A stretch of DNA of 64,000 nucleotides from Gammaproteobacteria bacterium (GTDB lineage Bacteria; Pseudomonadota; Gammaproteobacteria; Pseudomonadales; Pseudohongiellaceae), in assembly GCA_029242705.1 (NCBI GenBank), contig JAQWTK010000003.1, positions 17,289 through 81,288 of the forward strand, in the 5' to 3' direction. Position 1 is the stretch's first letter. Each line of letters opens with the position of its first letter. A program made the position numbers and the translations under genes. Of the stretch, positions 1-10,792 are shown one piece after another. The notes beneath the pieces were generated by a model, which was not told the DNA's origin, ran no database searches, and worked only from the letters and a program-made list of their open reading frames with translations.

Positions 1-357
1 TAATTCATCCGCTATCGTTCTCTGTAGAACGTCCATACCAATATTTTCATCACGACGTGCCGGATTAAACTCCCAGCCATGTCGCTGTTGATAGCGTCCG
101 GTCATTAATCCCGCACGAGACGGGCTGCAAACTGGATGAGACACGTAACCTTGAGTAAATAGAATTCCCTCTCCCGCTAACGCATCAATATGGGGTGTTT
201 GAATAACTTCACTGCCATAAATACTAGTATCGGCGTAGCCAAGATCATCGGCGAATATAAATACTATATTGGGTTGTCTTACCTGCGCAAAAGTCGTCAT
301 TACGGTAAAAAATGTCACTAACAAAATCGATACTTTCGATATAAGTATTATGTTCAT
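1..357 (-). CDS. Sulfatase/arylsulfatase family protein, N-terminal part (runs off window start)
   Basis: Reverse-strand translation [99 protein letters not shown]; contains the C-x-P-S-R sulfatase signature and the N-terminal DDLG metal-binding motif. Confidence 0.88.
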   Translation of the reverse strand, partial: MNIILISKVSILLVTFFTVMTTFAQVRQPNIVFIFADDLGYADTSIYGSEVIQTPHIDALAGEGILFTQGYVSHPVCSPSRAGLMTGRYQQRHGWEFNPARRDENIGMDVLQRTIADEL

Positions 358-371
358 TGCCCTCTCTTACC

Positions 372-1703
372 TCAATTTTGGAGATATAATTCGCTCAAGA
401 GATCCAGTAGCGGCGATCTCAAACTTTGCTGACTGTAATCATCTTTATAATAGCTAGTATAAACAGCAACTATATCGAGCTTGGGATTCACAATCAATGC
501 TTGGCCACCCCAACCCCCTTTTACCATAAACCCATCCGAGTTAATGTAATCCCACTGATAGCTATTATGAGAACCATCACCTCGAATTAAATTAGGATTT
601 GGTTGGTTAAGCAAGATATCAATAGTTTCGTCAGAAACTAGACGCACATCGGATACTGCAGAATAAGACGGAGTAAAAATTAACCCAAAACGCGCCATAT
701 CTCTCATATTAGATAAAAATCCACCATGAGTTAATGCAATTCCATAGCGGTATGCTAAAAAAGAGGCGTCTGATTCTACTCCTATATTGCTCCATATTTC
801 CTTAGTAAAGGTATCCTGAAAAGACTCACCTGTAATTTTCTCAACCAGCCAACTTAAAACAAAGGTATTTACCCCTGAATATGAAAATTTTTCCCCTTGT
901 TCGCCATGACTAGAAACTCTAAGTGTTTGTAAGAAATCATAAGGATTATCTGGGGCGTCATCTTCCCGATACCCATCTCCAATCGCCATAGAATACTGGT
1001 AGTAACAAGACTGGCGGTCTTCATACTCATCCTGACAATCTAGCCCTGTTGCCATATCTAAAATATTACGAATTTTGATACCAGCAAAGTCAGAAGGAAC
1101 GAGCTCAGGAATATAGTATTCAATATCTCTTTCAACATCGACAAGACCTCTTTCTTCAAACATTCTTATTAAAGTTGCCGGCATTACTTTTGCCACTGAC
1201 CAATATATCGGCTTCTCATAGGCCTGCATACGCGGATAGGACTCAAAAACAATTTTCCCCTTATGCAAAATCAGCAAACCCAACGTCGTAGTCTGGTCGC
1301 TATCCAAAAACTGACCAAATGGGATGTCCCCAGTACTAGTGTCTATTGGGAAATTATCAATTTCAGCATTCAGATTTAGTTCAAGCTTTTTAACAGGCCC
1401 TGAACGATAGACATTTACGGTAGGGAATAATTGATGCGCATTTTTGTGCATCCATGCCATTTGTTCACCGGTTGCGGTCCACCAAATGTCATCATTTGGC
1501 ACTAAGCGATGCCTTCTTTGGTTATCCTCCCAGTTGCTAGAAGAAACAAAACCAGAAGATTCTGCGGCTTCAGCTAACAGCGTAGTTAAAGAGAGAAAAA
1601 TTATTAAGATTTGATAGACAATGCTATCAGCGCGATACTTAATCATAGTAGGCCATATGCTAAATAATTTGCTAAGCATATACAGGAATGTAAGACCAAA
1701 CAA
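372..1703 (-). CDS. Serine hydrolase, beta-lactamase/PBP-like family
   Basis: 443-aa ORF; SxxK-type motif in YWSVAKVMPATL; YSGVN-like second motif; class C beta-lactamase-like layout. Confidence 0.8.
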   Translation of the reverse strand: MFGLTFLYMLSKLFSIWPTMIKYRADSIVYQILIIFLSLTTLLAEAAESSGFVSSSNWEDNQRRHRLVPNDDIWWTATGEQMAWMHKNAHQLFPTVNVYRSGPVKKLELNLNAEIDNFPIDTSTGDIPFGQFLDSDQTTTLGLLILHKGKIVFESYPRMQAYEKPIYWSVAKVMPATLIRMFEERGLVDVERDIEYYIPELVPSDFAGIKIRNILDMATGLDCQDEYEDRQSCYYQYSMAIGDGYREDDAPDNPYDFLQTLRVSSHGEQGEKFSYSGVNTFVLSWLVEKITGESFQDTFTKEIWSNIGVESDASFLAYRYGIALTHGGFLSNMRDMARFGLIFTPSYSAVSDVRLVSDETIDILLNQPNPNLIRGDGSHNSYQWDYINSDGFMVKGGWGGQALIVNPKLDIVAVYTSYYKDDYSQQSLRSPLLDLLSELYLQN

Positions 1704-1779
1704 ACCATTTCCACTCGCTAAATTTCTACACTTCAGTTATAACCTATTACCTTATCAAAGCAAGTGATGGAGACCTATT

Positions 1780-2712
1780 ATGTCGTTAGACGCCCAAGCC
1801 GAAGCTCTTTTAAAAAATATGGAAGAATCAGGAGCACCCCCATTCAATAAAGTCTCTCCAGCAGAAGCCAGACTAATGTATGACCAGGGAAGCGAACTGG
1901 TTAGAGGGGATCCCCCGGCGCCTCATTCCATTGAAAATATCGATATCCCCAGCAAAGATGGCAAAATAGCAGCTTGGGCTTATAGGCCATCCGAATCAAA
2001 AAACTTGCCTACCCTTGTTTTTTTCCACGGCGGCGGATTCGTAATCGGCTCCCTAAAAAGTCATGACACTGTATGTCGATCTCTCTGTATTGAAGCGCAG
2101 TGCTTAGTTATTTCAATTGACTATCGTCTAGCGCCAGAAAATAAATATCCTGCTGCACTCGATGACGCTTGGACCGCCACAACCTGGATCGCAAATAACA
2201 TAGAAAGTCTTGGAGGAGATGCAAATCATCTGGCCGTAGCCGGTGACAGCGCTGGGGGCTGTTTAGCTGCAGCTGTATCTCTCTTAGCAAAGGAGTCAGG
2301 CAGCCCAGATATTTGCAAACAAATACTCGTATATCCCTGCACTGATATGAGCGCGAGATTCGATTCGCACCGAGAATTCGGGGATGGTTACCGCCTAACT
2401 AGTGAGTTGCTTGAATGGTTTTACAACCATTATTTTTCTGAAAAAGACGATATTATGCATTGGAAAGCTTCTCCGCTGAATGCTCAAGATTTCACGCAAC
2501 TACCATCAACATTTATAATAAGTGCAGGGTTCGATCCGCTGCAAGATGAGGCCAAGGCCTATGCCGAAAAATTAAAAAATGCAGGCGTTCAAGTAAAGTT
2601 TTCTCATTATGAAGGTATGATGCATGGATTTATAACTATGCCAGGGGTTATAGATAAAGCAAAAGAAGCGCTAAGTGAATGTGCTGAAGAATTAAAAAAT
2701 GTTTTTTATTAA
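1780..2712 (+). CDS. Alpha/beta hydrolase (HSL-like esterase/lipase)
   Basis: HGGGFVIGS oxyanion motif and GDSAGG nucleophile elbow; C-terminal MMHGF catalytic His region. Confidence 0.9.
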   Translation: MSLDAQAEALLKNMEESGAPPFNKVSPAEARLMYDQGSELVRGDPPAPHSIENIDIPSKDGKIAAWAYRPSESKNLPTLVFFHGGGFVIGSLKSHDTVCRSLCIEAQCLVISIDYRLAPENKYPAALDDAWTATTWIANNIESLGGDANHLAVAGDSAGGCLAAAVSLLAKESGSPDICKQILVYPCTDMSARFDSHREFGDGYRLTSELLEWFYNHYFSEKDDIMHWKASPLNAQDFTQLPSTFIISAGFDPLQDEAKAYAEKLKNAGVQVKFSHYEGMMHGFITMPGVIDKAKEALSECAEELKNVFY

Positions 2713-2781
2713 TACCATACTGTGGTTTTGATGGGAGCAACTAACTGAAATTCAAGCTGCTAGGGAATCGGGTGCAACGGC

Positions 2782-4479
2782 ATGTATAAAAAAATTCTAT
2801 TAATAAACTTGTTAATGATTGTAGGTCAAAATATTTATGCCCAGTGCTCTGAAGATAGAATTAATGCGGTACCCATAGTTGGCTATGTTTACTTAGACAC
2901 GAACAAAAATCTTGTAAAAGATGACGGTGAACTTGGGCTGCAGAATATTTCAGTCTCTAACGGCTGTAGCGTTGTCAGAACAGATCAAAATGGCCGCTAC
3001 GAAACCACACTGGCCCCCTTTGAGATCTTGTTTATTTCAAAGCCCGCAGATTTTTCAGTACCATTAGACGACTACAATGTTCCTCAGTTTTACTACCGAC
3101 ATTATCCGGACGGCAGTCCAACGCAAATAACCGGCACATCCATAGAGTGGTTATGGCCAGTAATAGAGCCAACAGGCCCGCTGCCCGAGTCGTTGAACTT
3201 CCCCCTTTTTGATTTTGAAGAAGCAAATCCAAAATTCACAGCCCACGGTTTTGCGGACACTCAGGCGCAATCGGAACTGGATCAAGATATGCTCAGAGAA
3301 GATCTAATAAATCCTTTGGTAGGTAATCCATATTCTGTGCAATTTGGCCTTACGGTCGGCGATGTGGTCTTTGATAAGCTGGATCTTTACGATCGCCATA
3401 AAGAAATGATGGGTTTGATGGACATACCACAATGGTACTTACCAGGAAATCACGACATTAATTTCGAATCACCCAACGCAAGCTTTGCCAATGAAACCTA
3501 CAAAATGCATTTTGGTCCGACCTACTACTCTTTCGATTATGGGAACGTTCATTTTGTTGCACTAAACAATGTCGAATATGCCGGAAACGGCAATCAGTTT
3601 AATTGTGAACACCTTTTATATTGTCGAGGGATTTACCGCGGGTATATCAACCCAATCCAATTGCAATGGCTTCGCAACGACTTATCGTTCGTAGGAAAAG
3701 AAAAACTGATAGTGATTGCTACGCACATCTCTCTTTTAACTGAGGCAGATGATGGAATCAATGAGAAGATCACTGGCCCAAATACTGAAAATTTCTCAGA
3801 GCTACTGGAAATTTTGGAGCCCTTTGAGAATATCTACGGGCTTGCTGGTCACGACACAAGTCACAGCTGGAAGGTAGAGGTAAATCATGAGCATGGATGG
3901 ACTGGAAACCCATGGATAGCCCACACATTAGCTGAAGTTCGCGGAAGCGGTTGGTTGCGCGGGCCACAAGATCTTCGCGAAGTTAGGGACGCTATGATGC
4001 AAGACGGCAACCCCAATGGGTTCTATATTCTCCGCTTCGATGACACAAAATTGATTCCCGAATTCATCCCCTTCCCTTTTGGTCCTGACGGCGCAAAACG
4101 CATGCGTATAACTCTCGAACCAAATCTTAATAGCCCTAAACTAGGAAGCGTAAACCGTGGAACCTTAGAGAATCCCACAAAGGTTGTTGTGAACCTTTTT
4201 GATGGAGGTATCCGAGATCTCATATGGATATCGATTGATGGGTCCCCAAAAGAGTTAATGACTTACAAGATTCGTACGGACCCGTTTGTGGAATCACAAT
4301 ATACGAAATTCGTTAACACTGATGATGCCTTCGCGACGCCGGCTCTCTCCTCCCATATCTGGGAGTATCGCTTACCTACAACTCTTAATAGCGGCCTCCA
4401 CTCAATCGTTATAACTAGTGAAGATGAATTTGGTCAAAAACAGACTGAGGCCTCCACCTTCGAAATCCTCGAACTCTAG
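2782..4479 (+). CDS. Secreted calcineurin-like metallophosphoesterase with N-terminal Ig/SdrD-B-like domain
   Basis: Signal peptide; GYVYLDTNKNLVKDDGELGL domain; GDVVFD, PGNHD and ATHISL metallophosphoesterase motifs. Confidence 0.85.
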   Translation: MYKKILLINLLMIVGQNIYAQCSEDRINAVPIVGYVYLDTNKNLVKDDGELGLQNISVSNGCSVVRTDQNGRYETTLAPFEILFISKPADFSVPLDDYNVPQFYYRHYPDGSPTQITGTSIEWLWPVIEPTGPLPESLNFPLFDFEEANPKFTAHGFADTQAQSELDQDMLREDLINPLVGNPYSVQFGLTVGDVVFDKLDLYDRHKEMMGLMDIPQWYLPGNHDINFESPNASFANETYKMHFGPTYYSFDYGNVHFVALNNVEYAGNGNQFNCEHLLYCRGIYRGYINPIQLQWLRNDLSFVGKEKLIVIATHISLLTEADDGINEKITGPNTENFSELLEILEPFENIYGLAGHDTSHSWKVEVNHEHGWTGNPWIAHTLAEVRGSGWLRGPQDLREVRDAMMQDGNPNGFYILRFDDTKLIPEFIPFPFGPDGAKRMRITLEPNLNSPKLGSVNRGTLENPTKVVVNLFDGGIRDLIWISIDGSPKELMTYKIRTDPFVESQYTKFVNTDDAFATPALSSHIWEYRLPTTLNSGLHSIVITSEDEFGQKQTEASTFEILEL

Positions 4480-5388
4480 CGTTGATACCTGAAGCGACAT
4501 ATTTTAAGCCCCCTTTCTGGATAGTTATCAGAAAACTCAGGCGCGACTGGTATTAAATCCATAAACTCGGTGTACGGAGCATGCTTATAAAATTTGTCGA
4601 GCAGAAATTGTTGATCTAGGAACGGATCATTTAGTGTTGCTATAACCACCGCATCCTCTTTGCATAGCGAACTCAGTTTTTTTATAACCGCACCATAATT
4701 CTTCTCTGAGTCAAAGCTATGCTTTTGCTTAGACGGCGGGTCAATGATGATTAAATCATACCTTCCGAGCTGTTTTATCTTCCCCCAAGACGTAAATAAG
4801 TTATGTGGCAATGAAACAACTTTCCTTAAATCATGACCATTCAAGGCATGATTATTTTCTCCCCACCGCAGACTTTGTTTGGACATATCTACGTTCACAA
4901 CAGATTCTGCCCCCCTTCAATCGCGGCCACAGAAAAAGAACAGGTGTAAGCAAACAAATTGAGGATTTTTCCCAGAACTATTTGATTTTATCCAAGCTCT
5001 AAATGGGCGCATATCCAAAAATAGCCCCGTATTTTGCGGAACACTCAGGCGAACTTCATATTTTAGTTCGTTTTCTTCTACCACTGTTTTTATGAGATTT
5101 TTGCCTGCTAAAATTTCGGTCGGCACACTCTTTATGTAGCATGTGGCGCTGTTGCAGCATCACCACCACAATTTGATTATATTGATCAAAGTCTTTCACC
5201 CACCCTTGTATTTCTGGCAAGTTTACAACCTGCTGATAAGCGGAAATAAACAGCGCCGGTGGATACCAATCTATACATAGATGTCCATACCCAGGAAAAA
5301 ACTGTCCACGACCGTGAAAAACACGTCTTGGCTCTACCTGGTTTTCTTGAAAGAAATTTTGAAGCGCTATTTTTACTGGATCATTCAC
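4476..5388 (-). pseudogene. Class I SAM-dependent (23S rRNA-type, RlmI/RlmK-like) methyltransferase, reading frame broken by three frameshifts
   Basis: ORFs 5056..5388, 4917..5126 and 4476..4898 join into one methyltransferase-like protein (VFHGRGQFFPGYGHLCIDWYPPALFISAY ... LFLDMRP.RAWIKSNSSGK[I][34 protein letters not shown] ... YDLIIIDPPS). Breaks lie near 5127-5136, at the T5 run 4966-4970 and at the C6 run 4910-4915 (plus-strand). Confidence 0.75.
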
Positions 5389-5508
5389 AATAGAAAATCA
5401 TAAAAATAAAGTCGGCATGTATAATACGCATTTAATACGGTAAATTCGTATTGCTCAGATTATACCAGCCATCCGAATCATGCATTGACATAATATAGAG
5501 CGGTATAG

Positions 5509-7119
5509 ATGAAAACTAATTTTGATTACATCATAGTCGGCGCAGGGACGGCGGGGTGCGTGCTTGCAAATAGACTCTCTGCCGACCCTAAAAATCGAGT
5601 CCTTCTAATCGAGGCCGGGAAAAAAGACGATTACTTTTGGATCGATATCCCCGTCGGATACCTTTACACCATCGGAAATCCAAGAACAGATTGGTGTTAC
5701 AAAACAGAATCCGACCCCGGTCTAAACGGGCGCTCTATTGGTTATGCGCGCGGAAAAGTTCTAGGAGGTTGTTCTTCCATTAATGCGATGATTTACATGA
5801 GAGGCCAAAAAAGTGACTTTGATTACTGGAAGTCTCTAGGTAATTATGGATGGGGCTGGGATGATGTTTTACCTATTTTCAAAATGTCTGAAGATTATCA
5901 GCATGGAGAAGACGAATTTCATGGTGTAGGCGGAGAGATGCGCGTCGAGGAGCGCAGGGTCAACTGGGAGATACTAGACGCCTGGAGAGACGCAGCAGCG
6001 GAATGTGGCATTCCGAAGATCGAAGAATTTAATCGTGGTGATAATTTCGGTAACGCGTATTTCCAGATGAATCAGCGCAAAGGAAGGCGCTGGAGTGCTA
6101 CAAAAGCATACTTGCACCCAGCCCAGTCGCGGCAAAATCTAACCATCCTTACAGATACCCATGTTGAAAAAATTAAAACTGAGAATTTTAATAGCGAATT
6201 AAGAGCCACCGGCTTAAAAATTAAAAGAGAGAATCGCGAATCAGAGTATTTAACTGCTGATAAGGAAATCATACTTTCTGCAGGTGCTATCGGTTCACCA
6301 CAAATCCTGCAACTATCGGGCATTGGACCAAAGGAACTGCTCAGCCAAAAAGGTATTGATGTATTAGCAGATCTACCCGGTGTAGGAGAAAATCTTCACG
6401 ATCACCTGCAAGTGAGGAGCGTATATAAAGTAGAAAATACAGTGACTCTAAATCAACGCGCTAAATCCATCTTTGGCAAAGCAGTGATGGGGTTAGAATA
6501 CCTGTTATTTAAAACTGGGCCCTTAACTATGCCTCCCTCTCAATTAGGCGCTTTTGCAAAAAGTGATCCCGAACAAACAACAGCAAATATAGAGTGGCAC
6601 GTGCAACCTTTATCTCTCGATAAATTTGGCGATCCATTGCATGCATTTAATGCAATTACACCTTCTGTTTGTAATCTGCGGCCCTCAAGCAGGGGCTCTG
6701 TTGAAATAAAATCTAATGATCCTAGAGATTATCCAGAAATCAGACTGAACTATTTGTCTACATCCAAAGATGAGCAAGTAGCGGTAGAAGGACTCCGCCT
6801 GACACGAAAAATTATGAGGGCAAAATCACTCGAAAAATTCAATCCACAGGAATGGAAACCGGGGCCAGATATTCAAACAGAGGAGCAACTTCTCGACTCG
6901 GCCAGAAATTTAGGAACGACAATCTTTCACCCTGTTGGCACGTGTAAGATGGGTAGCGATGAATACGCAGTGGTTAATGATAGATTGCAGGTACGCGGTG
7001 TAAAAAGGCTCAGGGTAATCGACGCATCCATTATGCCAAGAATTACATCGGGTAACACTAATGCTCCAACGGTAATGATTGCGGAAAAAGGTGCGGGATT
7101 TATTCTAGAGACCATTTAG
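5509..7119 (+). CDS. GMC family FAD-dependent oxidoreductase (choline dehydrogenase-like)
   Basis: FDYIIVGAGTAGCVLANRLS dinucleotide-binding motif; GMC signatures GKVLGGCSSINAMIYMRG and GAIGSPQILQLSGIG; C-terminal FHPVGTCKMG. Confidence 0.93.
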   Translation: MKTNFDYIIVGAGTAGCVLANRLSADPKNRVLLIEAGKKDDYFWIDIPVGYLYTIGNPRTDWCYKTESDPGLNGRSIGYARGKVLGGCSSINAMIYMRGQKSDFDYWKSLGNYGWGWDDVLPIFKMSEDYQHGEDEFHGVGGEMRVEERRVNWEILDAWRDAAAECGIPKIEEFNRGDNFGNAYFQMNQRKGRRWSATKAYLHPAQSRQNLTILTDTHVEKIKTENFNSELRATGLKIKRENRESEYLTADKEIILSAGAIGSPQILQLSGIGPKELLSQKGIDVLADLPGVGENLHDHLQVRSVYKVENTVTLNQRAKSIFGKAVMGLEYLLFKTGPLTMPPSQLGAFAKSDPEQTTANIEWHVQPLSLDKFGDPLHAFNAITPSVCNLRPSSRGSVEIKSNDPRDYPEIRLNYLSTSKDEQVAVEGLRLTRKIMRAKSLEKFNPQEWKPGPDIQTEEQLLDSARNLGTTIFHPVGTCKMGSDEYAVVNDRLQVRGVKRLRVIDASIMPRITSGNTNAPTVMIAEKGAGFILETI

Positions 7120-7252
7120 TTAAAATATTTATGAAATACAAATACTTAAAATCTCCATAGACTCACTGCTGAGCCAAGAAATTAAGTATTTGCAATGTTG
7201 CTGCGGACTTGGCAACCTTACAGCATTAAGACCGATCAAAAAGGGGAAAAAC

Positions 7253-8836
7253 ATGAAAAACAAACTACTTTTAACTTTATCCATTATGGTTTGCGGAATG
7301 CTTTCTGCAAATGTATTCAGTGCAGAGCTAGAGCGAATAGGAACCTTTGACTTCCCAAGTTCGGCCTCCAAAGAAGCACAAGAACACTTCATATTGGGCG
7401 TAGGCTATCTCCACAGTTTTGGATGGAAACAGGCCAGAGGCGAATTCCGTAAAGCCCAAGAGATCGAGCCTGATTTTGCACTTGCCTATTGGGGAGAGTC
7501 CTTAACATATAATCACCCCCTAATCCCGGTCTTACAAGATCCCGATTCGCCAAAGGACACGCTCAATCGACTAGGTTCTACATCAGAAGAACGATTATCT
7601 AAAGCACCTACCAATAGAGAAAAGGGATTCGTAAGAGCCGCTGAAGCATTTGCATTTACGGAAGGTTCGTTGGGTGATAAGCGGTTGGCGTGGATGTACG
7701 CTATGCAGGATCTGTATGAAGATTTTCCGGAAGACCAAGAGGTAGCAGCCTTCACAGCAGTTTCTATGCTAAGCGGAGCGACCGTTTCCAGAGATGGCCG
7801 AGTGCTTAATAATTTCCTCACAGAATCCGGAACCGAAATCAGCATGCAGGCCGGAGCAATGGCGATGGATATTTTCAGAGAAAACCCAAATCATCCAGGT
7901 GCCGCGCACTATATAATTCACTCCTTCGATCACCCCACTTATGCTCCTCTAGCGCTAACTGCAGCTGAAAAATACGCAGGCATAGCGCCGGCAGTATCCC
8001 ATGCGAGGCACATGCCCACCCATATTTTTATCCAGCACGGGATGTGGGACAGAGTATCTGAATGGAATGATTCTGCATTTCAAGCAGGCTGGGACCTATG
8101 GGAGGCGGGTGATGCCGCTGGTGACCAAAACCATTCCTCTGACTGGGGCCAGTATGGCGACCTTCAGCGCGGTGATTTTGATCGATCAAATATGTGGATG
8201 GACAGAGCAAGTCAAGTTCTCGCAAATAATCCTGGCGACCCTCGATCAACTGGAACACTCAAGACAATGAAGGCTCGTCACATTATCGAGACAGAGAACT
8301 GGGAGACCTATGAGTTAACAGACTCTCTAAGCTCTGATGAGCTCCTAGCCCTTGGGCTAAGTGCTGCGAATCTTGGAGATCTTGATCTGGCTCAATCGGT
8401 CGCAGACAAATTAGAAAATCTTTCCTCTCAAAGCCCTAACAATACATCTCTGGGCCTTATAAGCCTAGAAGTGTCAGCTCTTACGAAGTTCAAGAAAGGA
8501 CAAGAAGATGAAGCGGTTTCCATGTTGATGGATGCGGTTGCCCTCGCTGACAGCCAATCACCTCCTAGAGGGGCTGCCAGTCCTTTGAAACCAGTTCATG
8601 AATTGGCTGGTGATGTATTGCTCGCAATGGGAAATCATAGCCAAGCAGCTGAACTCTATGAAGCTTCCTTAGGAAGAATGGCTAACCGGCCACGAGCACT
8701 TTTAGGCGCCGCTAGAAGCTATGCCGGCATGGATGACAACTACAATGCCAGACAAAGATTCCAAGCTTTTTATAGCCTCTGGAAAGACAGCAACCTAGCC
8801 GAAGTGAACGAAGCCAAAGGCTTTCTTGGCCTCTAA
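7253..8836 (+). CDS. Secreted tetratricopeptide repeat protein
   Basis: ORF 7190..8836; likely start at 7253 (MKNKLLL signal peptide after AGGGGAAAAAC). Helical TPR-like repeats (QARGEFRKAQEIEPDFALAYWG, SQAAELYEASLGRMANRPRALLGAARSYA). Confidence 0.75.
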   Translation: MKNKLLLTLSIMVCGMLSANVFSAELERIGTFDFPSSASKEAQEHFILGVGYLHSFGWKQARGEFRKAQEIEPDFALAYWGESLTYNHPLIPVLQDPDSPKDTLNRLGSTSEERLSKAPTNREKGFVRAAEAFAFTEGSLGDKRLAWMYAMQDLYEDFPEDQEVAAFTAVSMLSGATVSRDGRVLNNFLTESGTEISMQAGAMAMDIFRENPNHPGAAHYIIHSFDHPTYAPLALTAAEKYAGIAPAVSHARHMPTHIFIQHGMWDRVSEWNDSAFQAGWDLWEAGDAAGDQNHSSDWGQYGDLQRGDFDRSNMWMDRASQVLANNPGDPRSTGTLKTMKARHIIETENWETYELTDSLSSDELLALGLSAANLGDLDLAQSVADKLENLSSQSPNNTSLGLISLEVSALTKFKKGQEDEAVSMLMDAVALADSQSPPRGAASPLKPVHELAGDVLLAMGNHSQAAELYEASLGRMANRPRALLGAARSYAGMDDNYNARQRFQAFYSLWKDSNLAEVNEAKGFLGL

Positions 8837-8852
8837 GGGATAGGTAGCAAAT

Positions 8853-10121
8853 ATGACGAAAAAGGCTTTTGAGAAAGTAGCGGCCAATGGGTTGATTAGT
8901 AGGAGACATCTTCTCGGCCTCGGGGTCGCTGGCTCAGGGCTAGCGATATCCGGTGCCGCTCTTGGAGCGGACTCGCAAATAAACTTTCAAATACCGTCAT
9001 GGTCGCGTCAACCTGGCCCGGGGCCGAGCGCTTATGGTTCGCGATCACCGTATGCTGAAGATCTTGAGAGACTCTCAGGGTTTACTAATCCCACTTACCC
9101 TGGTGGGGGCGCATCTCGATCACCCTTGCAACATTTACAAGGAACGATCACTCCCAATAGCTTGCACTTTGAAAGGCACCACGCTGGGGTCCCAAACATA
9201 GATCCCTCTCAGCATAATTTAGTTATAAATGGTCTAGTCCGGCAACCACTGGTATTTCGCTACGAAGACCTCTTAAAATATCAAATGGTAAGCCGTATTC
9301 ATTTTCTCGAGTGTTCGGGGAACAGCGGAGCCCTATTAAGAGGAGAAGTGGGTGGATCCGCTCAGAGCTTGCATGGTCTAGTATCTTGCGCAGAGTGGAC
9401 AGGTATTCCCCTATCTACATTGTTAGATGAAGCTGGAGTTCTTCCCGAAGCCAAGTGGGTGGCCGCCGTTGGTGCCGATGGAGCTAGCATGGGAAGGTCC
9501 GTCCCTATAGCTAAAGCCTTAGATGATGTGATGGTGGCTTTGTATCAGAATGGAGAGGCTGTCAGACCTGAACAAGGCTACCCGATGCGCTTATTCTGTC
9601 CGGGGTGGGAGGGAAATATAAGCGTTAAATGGCTGACTCAACTAAAACTGACCGCAGAACCCTCTCAGTTTAGAGATGAAACAAGCAAATATACTGATAC
9701 GTTGCCTAATCGATTAAGCTATCAATTCACGTTTCCCATGGGGTCAAAATCTCTAATCACTTCTCCCTCTGGAGAAATGACCCTAGACCAAACGGGCATT
9801 TACCAAGTAACCGGCATTGCCTGGAGTGGCCGTGGAAGCATTAGAAAGGTCGAGGTAAGCGCCGACGGAGGCCAAACTTGGGCGGAAGCAGCTATACAGG
9901 GGCATCAGTTAGATAGGGCTCTCACGCGCTTCACTATTCCTTGGGAGTGGAATGGCGGCAGGGCAATATTGCAAAGTCGCGCAACGGATAGTGAGGGTAA
10001 CATTCAACCAACGCGTGATGCTTTGATCGCCGAAAAAGGCACCCTAAGTTTTTACCATACTCCTTGTATCCAAAGTTGGGGTGTAGATGAACAAGGTCAG
10101 GTAACAAACGTCTATGTATAA
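8853..10121 (+). CDS. soxC: Molybdopterin-dependent sulfite dehydrogenase, SoxC-like
   Basis: TAT-type signal ISRRHLLGLGVAG; Moco-ligand Cys region IHFLECSGNSG; C-terminal Mo-co oxidoreductase dimerisation-type domain (IRKVEVSADGGQTWAEA). Confidence 0.85.
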   Translation: MTKKAFEKVAANGLISRRHLLGLGVAGSGLAISGAALGADSQINFQIPSWSRQPGPGPSAYGSRSPYAEDLERLSGFTNPTYPGGGASRSPLQHLQGTITPNSLHFERHHAGVPNIDPSQHNLVINGLVRQPLVFRYEDLLKYQMVSRIHFLECSGNSGALLRGEVGGSAQSLHGLVSCAEWTGIPLSTLLDEAGVLPEAKWVAAVGADGASMGRSVPIAKALDDVMVALYQNGEAVRPEQGYPMRLFCPGWEGNISVKWLTQLKLTAEPSQFRDETSKYTDTLPNRLSYQFTFPMGSKSLITSPSGEMTLDQTGIYQVTGIAWSGRGSIRKVEVSADGGQTWAEAAIQGHQLDRALTRFTIPWEWNGGRAILQSRATDSEGNIQPTRDALIAEKGTLSFYHTPCIQSWGVDEQGQVTNVYV

Positions 10122-10644
10122 AAGTTTATTTTTATCAGTCCTCTTCTTCTTTATCACTACAAGTTCGATGATCGTAAATCCCCAAGACGGTGTGCGGCTC
10201 GGCATTCCTATAAGCGAAGAAGATCTCCAGGGTTTTGATTTAATTGCCGCACCAGATGGTTCGGGTTTTCCATTAGGTAATGGGACGGCCCGACAGGGAA
10301 AAGATGTCTACGACATTAACTGTGCTGTCTGTCACGGAGCAAACGGAGAAGGAACCTCTGGTAACACGATAATTGTAGGCGGTGATATGCAATCAGAAGG
10401 ACCTCCGTTGCGAACAGTTGGGAGTTATTGGCCTTATGCCACTACACTATTCGATTTTATTCGCCGGGCGATGCCCGCGACCGCCCCTAAATCTCTTAGC
10501 AACGAACAGGTATATCAAGTTACCGCTTATGTCCTCTATATGAATGATATCATCGGCCAGGACGCGGAGCTTAGTGCCAGCAGCTTGATCAATATTCAAA
10601 TGCCTAACGCCGATGGCTTCATAGATCGAAGCCATATCCAATAA
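10114..10644 (+). CDS. Class I c-type cytochrome (SoxD-like partner of the upstream SoxC-like protein)
   Basis: Single CxxCH heme motif (NCAVCHGANGEG), signal peptide, 8-nt overlap with the upstream soxC-like gene. Confidence 0.82.
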   Translation: MYKSLFLSVLFFFITTSSMIVNPQDGVRLGIPISEEDLQGFDLIAAPDGSGFPLGNGTARQGKDVYDINCAVCHGANGEGTSGNTIIVGGDMQSEGPPLRTVGSYWPYATTLFDFIRRAMPATAPKSLSNEQVYQVTAYVLYMNDIIGQDAELSASSLINIQMPNADGFIDRSHIQ

Positions 10645-10792
10645 AATCTAATAACTAATTTTTGCTTTCCACAAATGACTCGAGATTAGAGCTATTGTGA
10701 TCTTGACCGAATGCAATAAATTGAAACCCTACCTTGCACTAAGGCTGAGAATCCATACTATTCGACCCCGATTATCACAGGATGGGAATCGA

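Noticed and set aside
4893-4936. In-frame TGA in the methyltransferase (CGCGATTGA) considered as a second Sec codon
   Set aside because: The frame upstream of the TGA is already out of register (CLHLFFFCGRD); shifting frame gives [18 protein letters not shown], so frameshifts explain it better than recoding.
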